The notes: generated by a model not told the origin, from the sequence alone. 58,662 nucleotides of DNA from an uncultured Eubacteriales bacterium (GCA_902761755.1 CACWLP010000014.1:1-58662), one strand, 5' to 3'. Numbered from the stretch's first letter, positions 39,784-48,691 are shown. Numbers and translations are program-made.

Positions 39784-39992
39784 ACCGGATCACCCTTTCG
39801 TGCAATGACGTATCCTGGGTGCTGCGGCGCCTTCGCGCCGACGGCAGGGAAGACAGTTTGATACCGCCTACATTATACATGATCTTTCAGCCGGAGGGAA
39901 GAGAGGAATCCGCTTTTTTTGAAATTTTGTCAAAAGCGCAAAAAAAGCAAAGAAAGAACAATGCGGCGATGCACAAACCGGCCTGTTTCCGG

Positions 39993-40709
39993 TCAGATGA
40001 TATATCCGCCGTCGACGCCCAGGGCCTGGCCGGTGATGAAGGAAGCGTCCGGCCCGCACAGGAACAGGGCGGCGCCGGCGATATCCTCCGGCTTACCCAG
40101 GCGCTGCAGGGGGGTTTCCAGGCGCAGCGCTTCCAGATCGCTTTCCGAATAGCCGGAGAGCATATCCGTTTGGATCGCGCCGGGGCACAGGCAGTTCACC
40201 CGCACCCGGGAGGGCCCGGCTTCCTTGGCCAGGGCCTTCGTCAGCCCGATCAGCGCCGCCTTGCAGGCGGAATAGGCCGCCTCGCAGGAGCCGCCGGACC
40301 GCCCCCACATGGAGGAGAGATACAGGATGCTGCCGGACTGGCGGGAGATCATGCCCGGCAGGAACGCCCGCGTGGCCAGGAACGCGCCCCGGACGTGGAC
40401 GGCGAACAGATCGTCCCATTCGGGAACGGTCATATCCTGCAAAAGGCCCGTCCAGGACGTGCCGGCGCTGCAGATCAGGGCGTCCAGATGCCCGAAATCG
40501 CGCAGCACCCGCCGGGCCATTTCCTCGGTTTCTGCTTCGCTGCGGGCGTCGCAGCGCAGGGCGAGGGCCCCGGTTTCCCGGGAAAGGGCGGCGGCCTTTT
40601 CTTCGCTGCTGAGGTAGGTGAAGGCGGCGCGCCAGCCCGCCCGGGAAAAAGCGCGCACTGTTTCCGCGCCGATGCCCCGGCTGCCGCCGGTGATCAATAC
40701 GGTCTGCAT
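39993..40709 (-). CDS. Short-chain dehydrogenase/reductase, FabG-like
   Basis: 238 residues. Rossmann motif TGGSRGIG (7-14), NAG-like CSAG, the catalytic serine in LYLSSMWG, Y-x3-K in YSACKAAL, and the PG motif CPGAIQTDM. The best match is the 3-oxoacyl-ACP reductase (FabG) group, but no fatty-acid genes are nearby, so the substrate is open. It follows the MIF-like gene by 11 bases and is probably cotranscribed with it. Confidence 0.85.
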   Translation of the reverse strand: MQTVLITGGSRGIGAETVRAFSRAGWRAAFTYLSSEEKAAALSRETGALALRCDARSEAETEEMARRVLRDFGHLDALICSAGTSWTGLLQDMTVPEWDDLFAVHVRGAFLATRAFLPGMISRQSGSILYLSSMWGRSGGSCEAAYSACKAALIGLTKALAKEAGPSRVRVNCLCPGAIQTDMLSGYSESDLEALRLETPLQRLGKPEDIAGAALFLCGPDASFITGQALGVDGGYII

Positions 40710-40720
40710 GGGCGGTCCTC

Positions 40721-41062
40721 TCAGAAATTGCTGCCGTTCCAGCCCCAGTGGCCGGTTTCGGCGTAATACACGTACACGCCGTCCGGAGCGATGCCCATTT
40801 CATCCTCCAGGATGCGGCAGATCTCCGCGGTCATGCGTTCATAGGCCTCTGCGGTCGCCTTGCCCAGCAGCTTTACCTCCACGTAGGCCAGCGGGCGGTC
40901 GGATTCGCCCTTGAAATACAAACGGCTTTCATCCTCGAAATCCAGCATCAGCCATTCTTCGCTTTTGCCGAGCAGCCGGATGGCCTCGCCCAGGCGGCGG
41001 GCCAGCTTTTTTTCGGTTTCGTGGGAAATATGGCGGTTCACCCGGGTGCAGATCATGGGCAT
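40721..41062 (-). CDS. MIF-like tautomerase
   Basis: 113 residues. The mature N-terminal proline (M-P-M-I) that acts as the catalytic base in the tautomerase superfamily is present. The family pattern EEWLMLDFEDESRLYFKG, AYVEVKLLGKA and the C-terminal HWGWNGSNF mark it as a macrophage migration inhibitory factor homolog, as found in other gut clostridia. Activity would be keto-enol tautomerisation of phenylpyruvate-like compounds; the physiological role in bacteria is unknown. AAGGAGG lies upstream. First gene of a two-gene unit with the SDR. Confidence 0.88.
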   Translation of the reverse strand: MPMICTRVNRHISHETEKKLARRLGEAIRLLGKSEEWLMLDFEDESRLYFKGESDRPLAYVEVKLLGKATAEAYERMTAEICRILEDEMGIAPDGVYVYYAETGHWGWNGSNF

Positions 41063-41205
41063 AAAGCATCATTCCTCCTTGGATCAAAGATCGGATTTAT
41101 GGTATCATATTTTTCCCAAAAAAGCAAAAAGAAGCGCAGGCGCTTTCCGGCGGGGGAAAAATGGTGTATAATGCCGGTAAAAGGGCCCGGAAAGGAGGCG
41201 GCGGC

Positions 41206-42045
41206 ATGGAGGAAAGGGAAGGCATCGTGACCCAATGGGTGGACGGCGTGCCCTGCCGCCTGATCCGGGAGGAGGATTTTTCCTGGCTGGCCGGATACGG
41301 ACGGGTGCTGGCCCTGCGGGACGACAGGCCCTCCGGCGTGCTGTGGTTCTTCATGGAAGGAGACTACGGCCGCCTGATTGTGAAATACGCCGGCGCCTGG
41401 ACCGCCATGGGGGGCGCGCGGCCTTACGAATCGGTGCTGCGGCTTCGGGACGCGGCGGCGTATTATGAAAAGGGGCACCCCGCGCTGCTGCCCATCCTGG
41501 CCCACGGGGCCGCCGGGGCGGGGTACGCCGCGGTGTTCCCCTGGCGGGAGCTGCCCCCCCTTTCCCAATGCCGGGATCAGGCCCGGCGGCTGCCCCTGGA
41601 CAAGCAGCTGCGCATGCTGGACGGGGTATTCGATCTGCACGCCTGCCTGGCGGAGAACGGCCTGGTATCCGCCGGGGTGTCGGATGAAAACCTGCTGATC
41701 GACCCGGAAACAGGCAAAGCCGTGGTGTGGGACATCGATTCCTACCGCCGCAAGCCCGCCGTGAACGACCGGGGGCGGATGTACGGCGATTCCCGCTTCC
41801 TGTCCCCCGAGGAATACGAAAAGGACCAGCCCCTGACCGAGAGCACCATGGTGTATCATCTGGGGGCCATTGCCTTTGCGCTGCTGGGGAACGAAGGGAA
41901 AAGGGACCGGGAAAGCTGGATCGGCCCCGGGAGCCTCTATCCTATGGCGGAAAGGGCCTGCCGGGAAAAGCGGGGCGAGCGCCCGCCCTCCGTCCGGGCG
42001 TTCCTGGACGGCTGGCGGGAGGCCGTGGGCCGGCTGTTCCGGTAA
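41206..42045 (+). CDS. Protein-kinase-like protein, catalytic aspartate apparently replaced
   Basis: 279 residues. Kinase-fold features: a beta-rich N-lobe with DYGRLIVKYAGA (lysine in the position of the ATP-binding lysine), a linker YAAVFPWRELPPL, a helix LRMLDGVFDLHACLAENGLV, then S-A-G-V-S-D-E-N-L-L-I-D and W-D-I-D-S-Y where HRDxxxxN and DFG are expected. The asparagine and DFG-like aspartate are kept, but the HRD aspartate aligns with glycine, so it may be a pseudokinase or use a nearby aspartate. AAAGGAGG precedes the ATG at 41206. A TATAAT lies at 41167-41172. 24 bases before the FNT gene. Confidence 0.7.
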   Translation: MEEREGIVTQWVDGVPCRLIREEDFSWLAGYGRVLALRDDRPSGVLWFFMEGDYGRLIVKYAGAWTAMGGARPYESVLRLRDAAAYYEKGHPALLPILAHGAAGAGYAAVFPWRELPPLSQCRDQARRLPLDKQLRMLDGVFDLHACLAENGLVSAGVSDENLLIDPETGKAVVWDIDSYRRKPAVNDRGRMYGDSRFLSPEEYEKDQPLTESTMVYHLGAIAFALLGNEGKRDRESWIGPGSLYPMAERACREKRGERPPSVRAFLDGWREAVGRLFR

Positions 42046-42069
42046 AACGAGGAAGAGGAGAAAACGCAC

Positions 42070-42825
42070 ATGCTTTCATCCAGGGCAATCTGGGAAAAAT
42101 GGGGCGGGATCGCCGCGGAAAAGGCGAAGCTGCCCGCGGGAAAATGCTTTCTGCTTGCGGTGCTGGCGGGGCTGTACATCGCCCTGGGGGCCGTCGGCTG
42201 CACGGCCGCCCAGACGCTGATCGGCGGCGGCCCGGGCAAGCTGCTGGGGGCCTGCGTGTTCCCGGCGGGGCTGATCCTGGTGGTGCTGGCCGGGGCGGAA
42301 TTGTTTACCGGCAACTGCCTCATGGCGGGCCAGGCCGCCGCGGGCAAGGCGCCGTGGAAGGGCGCCCTGCGGAATTGGGGCATCGTATACCTGGGCAACT
42401 TCGCGGGGGCCCTGCTGGCGGCGGGGATCATGTATGCCGGGGGCTTCCTGCAGGGGGCGCTGGGGGAAGCGGCGGCGCAGATCGCCCGGAACAAGTGCGC
42501 CCTCGGCTTTTTCCAGGCCGCCGCCCGGGGCGCGGCGTGCAATATCCTGGTGTGCGGCGCGGTGTGGATGACGTCCGGGGCGGAAAGCGCCGGGGGCAAG
42601 GCCGTATGCTGCTTTTTCCCGGTGATGCTCTTCGTGCTGTGCGGGTTTGAGCATTCCGTAGCCAATATGTACTATATCCCCGCGGGGATGCTGGCGGGGG
42701 CGGCGGAAACCGCCGGGGATTTCCTGCTTGGGAACCTGCTGCCCGTGACGCTGGGAAACCTTCTGGGCGGCGCGGGGCTTTCCCTGGTTTACATGGGGAT
42801 CCACCACGAGCAAAGGAGCGCTTGA
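42070..42825 (+). CDS. Formate/nitrite transporter (FNT) family channel
   Basis: 251 residues, six helices. Family hallmarks: AGAELFTGNCLM in the helix 2 broken region, NWGIVYLGNFAGALL, CNILVCGAVWM, and GFEHSVANMYYIPAGML with the pore histidine. FNT channels conduct formate, nitrite or hydrosulfide; the substrate here is not determined, and no formate lyase or nitrite genes are next to it. GGAAGAGGAG before the ATG. It lies between the kinase-like gene and rqcH, with 24- and 3-base gaps. Confidence 0.9.
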   Translation: MLSSRAIWEKWGGIAAEKAKLPAGKCFLLAVLAGLYIALGAVGCTAAQTLIGGGPGKLLGACVFPAGLILVVLAGAELFTGNCLMAGQAAAGKAPWKGALRNWGIVYLGNFAGALLAAGIMYAGGFLQGALGEAAAQIARNKCALGFFQAAARGAACNILVCGAVWMTSGAESAGGKAVCCFFPVMLFVLCGFEHSVANMYYIPAGMLAGAAETAGDFLLGNLLPVTLGNLLGGAGLSLVYMGIHHEQRSA

Positions 42826-42828
42826 TTT

Positions 42829-44556
42829 ATGCCGATGGACGGCCTGACGCTGGGCTTTATCGCCCGGGAGATGAAAGACACGCTGACGGACGGGCGGATC
42901 GAAAGGGTGAACCAGCCGGAAAAGGACATGCTGGTGCTCCTGGTCCGCGCGGGCGGGAAGAACCGCCGCCTGCTCCTGTCCGCCGCGCCCTCCTTTGCCC
43001 GGGCGCACCTGACGGAAGCGGCTTACCAGAACCCCCAGGACGCGCCTATGTTCTGCATGCTGATGCGCAAGCACCTCCAGGGCGGCAGGATCGCAAAGAT
43101 CTGCCAGCTGGGGGGCGACAGGATCCTGAACATCACGGTGGAAAACCGGGACGAGATGGGGGATACGGCGCAGAAGGAACTGTATCTGGAGCTGATGGGC
43201 CGCCACAGCAATCTGACGCTGGTGATGAACGGGCGGATCGTGGACGCCATCCGCCACGTAAGCGGGGATATGAGCCGGGTGCGCCAGGCGCTGCCCGGGC
43301 TGCCCTTCACCCTGCCCCCGGCCCAGGATAAGCTGGCCCCGGAGGAAATGACGGAGGACGCGCTGCTTTCCCGCCTGTCCGCCGCCGCGGGGCCCTTCGA
43401 CAAGGCCCTTTCCGGGGCCGTCCGGGGCCTGTCGCCGGTTTCCGCCCGGGAGATCGCCTGCCGGGTGACGGGCGGAGCGCGGACGGATATGAAGGATCTG
43501 GAACTGCGGGACGCCTGCCGGGCCGTATGCGCCTTTTTCTCCGGGCTGGAGGGCCGGGCGCGGCCCACGGTGCAGATGAGCCCGGACGGGCTGATCGCGG
43601 ACGTGCTGCCCTTCCCGTACCTGAGCCTGGATCCCGCTTTGCAGCAGCCCCGCGCCTCCCTGTCCCTGGCGCTGGACGAATACTACTTCGGCCGGGACCG
43701 GCGGGACCGGATGAACCAGAAGAGCGCGTCCCTGAAGCGCCTGATCAGAACCGTGCAGGAGCGGGACGAAAAAAAGCTGGCCTTGCAGGAGGAGGAGATC
43801 GCCGCCTCCGCCCGGCTGGAGGAATACCGCATTGCCGGCGAACTGCTCACCGCCCAGGGCTATCTGGTGCCCCGGGGGGCGGAAAAGGCGGAACTGCAGA
43901 ATTTCTACGACCCCGCGGGCGGCACGGTGGAAATCGCCCTGGACCCGGCCATGACCCCCGCCCAGAACGCGCAGAAGTATTTCAAGCGCTACCGCAAGGC
44001 GAAGATCGCCATGGAGCTGGCCCGGGAGCAGAAGGAAAAGACCCTGGCGGAAATCGGATTGCTGGAGCAGCTTTCCTTCGACCTGGAGGAGTGCGAAACG
44101 GAGCAGGATCTCTCCGACGTGCGCAGGGCCCTGGAAAACGCCGGGCTGGTGAAAGCCCCCGGCGGGAAAAAGCAGCAGAAGCAAAGGGAAAGCGAGGCGC
44201 TGCGCTTCGCGGCTCCGGACGGCACGGAGATCCTGGTGGGCAAAAACAGCGCCCAGAACGACCGGCTCACCTCCGCCGCCCGGGGGACGGACACCTGGCT
44301 CCACGCCAAGGACATGCCCGGCTCCCACGTGATCATCCGCAGCATGCAGCCCTCCCGGGAGGCCATGGAAACGGCCTTGAAGCTGGCCGCCTGGTATTCC
44401 AGGGGCAAGGGCGTTTCCGTGCCGGTGGATTACACGCTGCGCAAGCACGTAAAAAAGCCCGGGGGCGCTCCCGCGGGCTTCGTGATCTATACCAACCAGA
44501 AAACGGCGGTGGTTTCCGTTTCCGAGGCGGAGATCGCCGCGCTGAAAAAAGGCTGA
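42829..44556 (+). CDS. rqcH: Ribosome quality control protein RqcH (NFACT family)
   Basis: 575 residues. NFACT-N (1-~200), helix-hairpin-helix and coiled-coil middle (~290-430), and the NFACT-R domain from ~455 with DTWLHAKDMPGSHVII. The D97-R98 pair (GGDRIL), needed for tRNA-dependent alanine tailing in B. subtilis RqcH, is conserved at the same residue numbers. RqcH marks stalled nascent chains on 50S subunits with polyalanine for degradation. Older names are FbpA / fibronectin-binding protein. It ends the operon at the terminator at 44567. Confidence 0.95.
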   Translation: MPMDGLTLGFIAREMKDTLTDGRIERVNQPEKDMLVLLVRAGGKNRRLLLSAAPSFARAHLTEAAYQNPQDAPMFCMLMRKHLQGGRIAKICQLGGDRILNITVENRDEMGDTAQKELYLELMGRHSNLTLVMNGRIVDAIRHVSGDMSRVRQALPGLPFTLPPAQDKLAPEEMTEDALLSRLSAAAGPFDKALSGAVRGLSPVSAREIACRVTGGARTDMKDLELRDACRAVCAFFSGLEGRARPTVQMSPDGLIADVLPFPYLSLDPALQQPRASLSLALDEYYFGRDRRDRMNQKSASLKRLIRTVQERDEKKLALQEEEIAASARLEEYRIAGELLTAQGYLVPRGAEKAELQNFYDPAGGTVEIALDPAMTPAQNAQKYFKRYRKAKIAMELAREQKEKTLAEIGLLEQLSFDLEECETEQDLSDVRRALENAGLVKAPGGKKQQKQRESEALRFAAPDGTEILVGKNSAQNDRLTSAARGTDTWLHAKDMPGSHVIIRSMQPSREAMETALKLAAWYSRGKGVSVPVDYTLRKHVKKPGGAPAGFVIYTNQKTAVVSVSEAEIAALKKG

Positions 44557-44566
44557 TCCCTGCGGA

Positions 44567-44610
44567 AAAGGGGCTGTTGCAGAAGTCAATCTGCAGCAGC
44601 CCCTTTGTTT
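44567..44610 (+). terminator. Terminator of the rqcH operon
   Basis: A 17-bp stem (44567-44583 with 44590-44606, one G-T pair) with 6-base loop, followed by TGTTT. Its core AAGGGGCTGT recurs in the hairpin at 44824-44846. Confidence 0.75.
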
Positions 44611-44847
44611 ACAGGGATATTGGTTTTCAGAATGAGCAACAGTGAATACCGGGAAAAACGAAAACCCCAGGGTGGTTTGGAGGGGCCACAGCCCCTCCAA
44701 GCGGAATCCGCAGCAGCGACCTGTGCGCTGCGAGGAGCATTTTTGCGAAGCAGAGCATGCCCTGCGAGAGCAAAAATGCTTTCCTTGCGTATCTGTCGAT
44801 CAAATGGAGGATCCATTTGATCGAAGGGGCTGTGCAACAGCCCCTTT
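44611..44847. repeat. Nested inverted repeats in an intergenic region
   Basis: No gene seen. It holds TTGGAGGGGC/GCCCCTCCAA (around 44677-44700), GCATTTTTGC/GCAAAAATGC (around 44737-44780), a perfect 11-bp GATCAAATGGA/TCCATTTGATC (44798-44822) and a final AAGGGGCTGT/ACAGCCCCTT hairpin with a T-run (44824-44848). The region is closed at both ends by hairpins with the same core. Confidence 0.6.
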
Positions 44848-45558
44848 TTACAGCTCGCTGATCCTGGTGAAAACGGCGTGCTCGCCGTTCAGATCGTATT
44901 CGATGGTGTCGCCGTTCACGGTAATGTCAAAGGCGGCCCCGCCGTAGGTCAGCGTGACGGTATCGCCGTTCAGGGACCAGCCCAGCACCGCGGCGTTCGC
45001 ATCCGGCCCGTTTAAGATGATATAGTGTACGTGGTCTTCTTCAAAGATCATCAGCGCCTGCACGTACTGGCCGCCTTCCTCCACGGTGCCCAGCCACACG
45101 CCGTGCAGCAGGGCCTTTGCCGCTTCGGAAGCGACGGTATCGGCGACGCTGCCCGTGCCGGCGCTTTCGCCGTCCCGGACGAAGGAAAGCGTCAGGCCGG
45201 AGCCAAAGTAGATGCTCAGGCTTTGGCTGTCATCGGAGATGAAGAACTGCAGCGACTGAACGGTGGTTTCACCGGTGCGGGGATCGTTTACCGGATAATC
45301 GCCCACGTACATGCCCCGCTGCTCGTTGGGGATATACGTGCCGTCGAAATCAGATATGGTTTCGCCGGAGGCGGCGTGGGTTTCGTGCAGGTGATAGGCG
45401 CCGTCCCCGAAGACCAGGGTGATGTCGGTGGTGATGCCGTAGCCCGCGTCCCGGCTGCCGCGCCAGGCGGTGTTTCTCAGCCGGTCCTGCCCGGCCAGGG
45501 CGGAGCAGGGAAGCAGCAGCGCCAGGGCCACAAGCGCGCACAGAAGCTGTTTTTTCAT
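44848..45558 (-). CDS. Secreted protein with one 'DHVH' repeat unit
   Basis: 236 residues. Signal peptide (LLCALVALALLLPCSALA). An N-terminal beta-rich unit (NTAWRGSRDAGYG...LVFGDGAYHLHE) is followed by a C-terminal unit from ~150: LHGVWLGTVEEGG, LMIFEEDHVHYIIL, NGPDANAAVLGWSL, then three more strands. The W-x-G plus strand pattern resembles small lipocalin-like barrels, but this is inference. It is the paralog of the next gene upstream and is the last gene of a three-gene minus-strand unit. No function known. Confidence 0.75.
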   Translation of the reverse strand: MKKQLLCALVALALLLPCSALAGQDRLRNTAWRGSRDAGYGITTDITLVFGDGAYHLHETHAASGETISDFDGTYIPNEQRGMYVGDYPVNDPRTGETTVQSLQFFISDDSQSLSIYFGSGLTLSFVRDGESAGTGSVADTVASEAAKALLHGVWLGTVEEGGQYVQALMIFEEDHVHYIILNGPDANAAVLGWSLNGDTVTLTYGGAAFDITVNGDTIEYDLNGEHAVFTRISEL

Positions 45559-45577
45559 GGGTGGCTCTCTCCTTTTT

Positions 45578-46633
45578 TCAATCCTTGCGTATTATGCGCA
45601 CATGGTGGAACACGACGGGCCCGCCCTCCGGGTCGGCCTCGATGGTTTCCCCCTGCCACAGCAGGAAGGCGGTTTCGTCGCCGGCGGACAGCATCACCGC
45701 ATTCCCCAGAAAAGACAGGCGGAAAACGGCGGAGGAAGCGTCCGGTCCGTCCAGCGTGACGTAATGAACGTGATCTAATTCAAAAATCATCAGCGTCCGG
45801 GCGTCCGCGCCCATCTCCCCGCCGGCCAGCCACAGGCTGTGAAGGATGGCTTCGAGGCTGAACGCGTTTCCGGGCTCAAAGCTTTCTGTGTTTTCGGGCA
45901 GCTGGGCGGCGCCGATGCGGGCCGGGTCCATGGGGGCGTCCGCCAACCGGGTAAAGACGGTGCGCCGTCCGTCTTTTTCGGTTTCAAGCACGCCGTCCGT
46001 CCATTTCAGGACGGGCAGGATCTCCTGCAAGTACAGGATCACGTCGCTGCCGTACGGGGTAAACCTGTAAGCGGATGCGGATGCGTCCGCCCCCCGCAGG
46101 GAAAGAACGTGGACGTGGTCCGGCTCGAATACCATCAGCTCCGGGCCGTCTTCCCCGCCGTCGGCAATCCATACGCCGTGGAACCTTTCTTCGATTTCTT
46201 CAAAGGTCAGCGGTTCGGGGAGGCTGCCGGCATTGGCTTCTTCCGGGTCGATGCGGACGAAGGCCAATCCGTCGGGGAAAAGGGGGTAGCCTCTTCCCAA
46301 CAGGGCCTGCCCGTCGTCGGAAACGGAGAAGTAGATGGAGCTGGTCATGATGATTTCTTTTTTGCCTTTACGCTTCACCCACTGATACTGGCCGACGTAC
46401 GCGCCTCTTTCCGGATCGAAGCTGTACTCGTTTTCTGCCAAGATCGTTTTCTTTCCGGAGCTGATGATGACAGACTGAAGGCAGTAAGTGCCGTCCCGGA
46501 AGGTCAGGGTAAAGACGACATCGCGGTCTATTCCCTGCCAGGCCGTGCCCTCCAAGGCGTTCTGCTCCGCAAGCCCTGCGCAGGGGAGGAGCAGCGCCAG
46601 GATCGCAAGCGCGCACAGAAGCTGTTTTTTCAT
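45578..46633 (-). CDS. Secreted protein with two 'DHVH' repeat units
   Basis: 351 residues. The signal peptide is nearly identical to that of its neighbour (MKKQLLCALAILALLLPC). The N-terminal unit starts GTAWQGIDRDVVFTLTFRDGTYCL. The C-terminal unit occurs twice: FHGVWIADGGE...LMVFEPDHVHVLSLRGADAS (~148-230) and LHSLWLAGGEM...LMIFELDHVHYVTLDGPDASSAV (~262-345). So the gene has one more unit than its downstream paralog, 19 bases away. Unknown function; extracytoplasmic. Confidence 0.75.
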   Translation of the reverse strand: MKKQLLCALAILALLLPCAGLAEQNALEGTAWQGIDRDVVFTLTFRDGTYCLQSVIISSGKKTILAENEYSFDPERGAYVGQYQWVKRKGKKEIIMTSSIYFSVSDDGQALLGRGYPLFPDGLAFVRIDPEEANAGSLPEPLTFEEIEERFHGVWIADGGEDGPELMVFEPDHVHVLSLRGADASASAYRFTPYGSDVILYLQEILPVLKWTDGVLETEKDGRRTVFTRLADAPMDPARIGAAQLPENTESFEPGNAFSLEAILHSLWLAGGEMGADARTLMIFELDHVHYVTLDGPDASSAVFRLSFLGNAVMLSAGDETAFLLWQGETIEADPEGGPVVFHHVRIIRKD

Positions 46634-46657
46634 GTTCGGCTCCCTCGCTTTCCCACG

Positions 46658-48484
46658 TTATTTCGGCATTTCCAGGTAGGAGTACCGGCCGTTGAGCCGG
46701 GGCGTGCCGGCATAGGTGCCGGAGGCGTCGGCGAACACCCGGCCCGTCATGCCCACGGCCCATTTGTCGTTGGTATAATTCTCCAGGCACACCGTGCGCT
46801 CCTGGGAAGAATCCAGCTTCATGATCGCCAGCTGCGGCTTTTCGGACAGGATCCGTACGATCTCGCCCTTGCAGACGTAGATCTGGGTGCTGTTGATGCG
46901 CTTTTCGGCGTTGTTCAGGTAATCGAAATACTGGGCGTTCATATCCCAGGCCTTGCGGGTGTAGATGGCGGCCACGGGCATGTAATAGACATCGTGCTTG
47001 ACCACGCTGGTTTCGTATCCCGGGGCGGAAGCCTCGATGATGATGGTGTTGGTGCCGATCTTGTCGAATATGGCTTCGAAAGTAAACTCGCCTTTGGTGC
47101 GCAGCTGGCTTTCATCCAGATTGGCGTAAGGGGATTTGATGGTGATATTGGCCCAGGAGACGGTGGAGCACTTCACCGTCATGTTGGGCTCCCGCAGGGG
47201 ATAATTGCCCTTGCTGTCCTTTTCCTTGGTGGTATCCTCCACGGGGGTGGGGCTCCAGCGGGTGGCGATATCCGCCGCCAGGTCCAGGCGGATCTCCTGG
47301 GGAGCGCGGTAAATGGTGACGGTGACGGAGTTTTCCCGGTAGTAGGGGGAACGGACCGCAATGGTGAATATATTGTCCCCGATGGGGGCCACCGAAGCGT
47401 TATAGGAGATCAGGCCGTCCTGGGTGTTCACCAGATCGGAAAAATCGTCGCCGTTGATGATGACGGTGCTGTTTTTCGCCACCTCGAAGCTGATGTTGTA
47501 CAGGGCGGTGGAGGTTTCCGCCCAGCCGGAGGAGGGATTGATCAGGCTCAGGGTGGACAGGGGCACATCCACCTGGTAGGTGATCTGCCCCATCTGCTTC
47601 TGTTCGCCGGCGGCGGTTTTGAGGAAGGGGGTGATGGTGGCGGTGACGCTTTCTTCCGTAACGTTTTCGGAGGATTCGTACCAGGTATAATCCGGCACCT
47701 CGAAGGAGGCGTAGCCCCCCACCACGATATAGGATTTTTTCAGCTCCTTGATCCAGTAATTCTGCCCTTCCTCGCCGGCGATCTGGATCAGGTGGGAAGG
47801 CAGCTCGTTGTAAATGGAGGGGCTGACGGTGTAATCCAGTTCGGGACCGGCGTTTCGCAGATGCCGGATGCCGAACCACCCTCCGAAGCCGACGGCCAGC
47901 AGCGCCAGCACGATGCCGCACGCCTGCAGGAAGCGGCGCACGCCCATCCGCCGCGTCATGGAAACCCGGCTGCGCTTGCCCTTCTGCCGCCCGGCGGCGG
48001 CAGCTTCGGCGGGCGTGGGCGGCATATATTCTTCCCCGATCACCCGGGGAGAGGAAACCTGGATGGCGTCGGGGCGCACGCTGCCGCCCACGTCGCCCTC
48101 CGGCTGCTCGTAGGAAATGCTCTGGGGGATCGGGAAGGGGCGGCGGCCCGTCAGGGTCTGCACGCTGCGGCCGGAGGGCGCGATGCCGGAATCGATGCTG
48201 TTGCGGGCCAGGCGCTTGTGCTGCTCCTCGCCCCGGCGCTTGCGCTCCACCAGGTTTTCCATGTCCCGGGCCAGCTGGTCCCGGGCGTCCATGGCGGGGG
48301 TGGCGCGGCCTTCCTCATTGATCTGTATATAGATTTTTCCGGGCCCCGCTTCCCGCACCTCCTTGGGAGGGACGGAGCGGCGGTCTTCCTTCGCAGACGG
48401 CTGCGCCTTGGGCAGCTCCGCTCCGCACTGAAAGCACCGGGGAAAAGAATCGCGGTTCCAATGGCCGCATTGGGGACACTTCAT
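46658..48484 (-). CDS. Zinc-ribbon membrane protein with large extracytoplasmic region
   Basis: 608 residues. N-terminal zinc ribbon with two CxxCG knuckles (CPQCG at 3-7, CFQCG at 17-21), a long charged, probably disordered cytoplasmic segment to ~180, one membrane helix (~191-212, FLQACGIVLALLAVGFGGWFGI), then about 390 residues of beta-rich repeats (VIINGDDFSDLV, TIIIEASAPGYE) like bacterial Ig-type domains, ending in an SH3-like YVCKGEIVRILSE...GRVFADASGTYAGTPRL segment. The C-terminal part may bind the wall. The start at 48484 has AGGAGG. It heads the unit with the two DHVH proteins (24-base gap). The 6-bp inverted repeat at 48509-48524 (TGTGTA/TACACA) lies just upstream. Confidence 0.8.
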   Translation of the reverse strand: MKCPQCGHWNRDSFPRCFQCGAELPKAQPSAKEDRRSVPPKEVREAGPGKIYIQINEEGRATPAMDARDQLARDMENLVERKRRGEEQHKRLARNSIDSGIAPSGRSVQTLTGRRPFPIPQSISYEQPEGDVGGSVRPDAIQVSSPRVIGEEYMPPTPAEAAAAGRQKGKRSRVSMTRRMGVRRFLQACGIVLALLAVGFGGWFGIRHLRNAGPELDYTVSPSIYNELPSHLIQIAGEEGQNYWIKELKKSYIVVGGYASFEVPDYTWYESSENVTEESVTATITPFLKTAAGEQKQMGQITYQVDVPLSTLSLINPSSGWAETSTALYNISFEVAKNSTVIINGDDFSDLVNTQDGLISYNASVAPIGDNIFTIAVRSPYYRENSVTVTIYRAPQEIRLDLAADIATRWSPTPVEDTTKEKDSKGNYPLREPNMTVKCSTVSWANITIKSPYANLDESQLRTKGEFTFEAIFDKIGTNTIIIEASAPGYETSVVKHDVYYMPVAAIYTRKAWDMNAQYFDYLNNAEKRINSTQIYVCKGEIVRILSEKPQLAIMKLDSSQERTVCLENYTNDKWAVGMTGRVFADASGTYAGTPRLNGRYSYLEMPK

Positions 48485-48624
48485 CTTCGGCCTCCTGTGG
48501 ATGATGCGTGTGTAAAAATACACATCTTATATTATTTCGCAATCCGTCGGGAAAAATCCTGCCGACCGGAGGATTTTCCCGGCGAAACGGGGGAAAAGGC
48601 GCCGAATGAAAGGGCCGGCGCGCG

Positions 48625-48654
48625 TTGACAGAGGGCCGGCGGGAATGATATAAT
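48625..48654 (+). promoter_or_regulatory. Sigma-A promoter of the LRR gene
   Basis: TTGACA (48625-48630), 18-base spacer, TATAAT (48649-48654) with an extended TGA. 38 bases from the -10 to the ATG. Confidence 0.75.
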
Positions 48655-48691
48655 AGCAAAAACGGAAAAAAACAGAAAAAGGGTGGAAAGC

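Noticed and set aside
39784-39992. Short open frames between prs and the SDR gene
   Set aside because: No ribosome sites; the region fits the prs 5' leader and promoter (TATAAT at 39872-39877 on the minus strand).
44567-44600. Possible IS6-family terminal inverted repeat
   Set aside because: The word match is short, there is no transposase and no opposite end, and the hairpin works as a terminator for rqcH.
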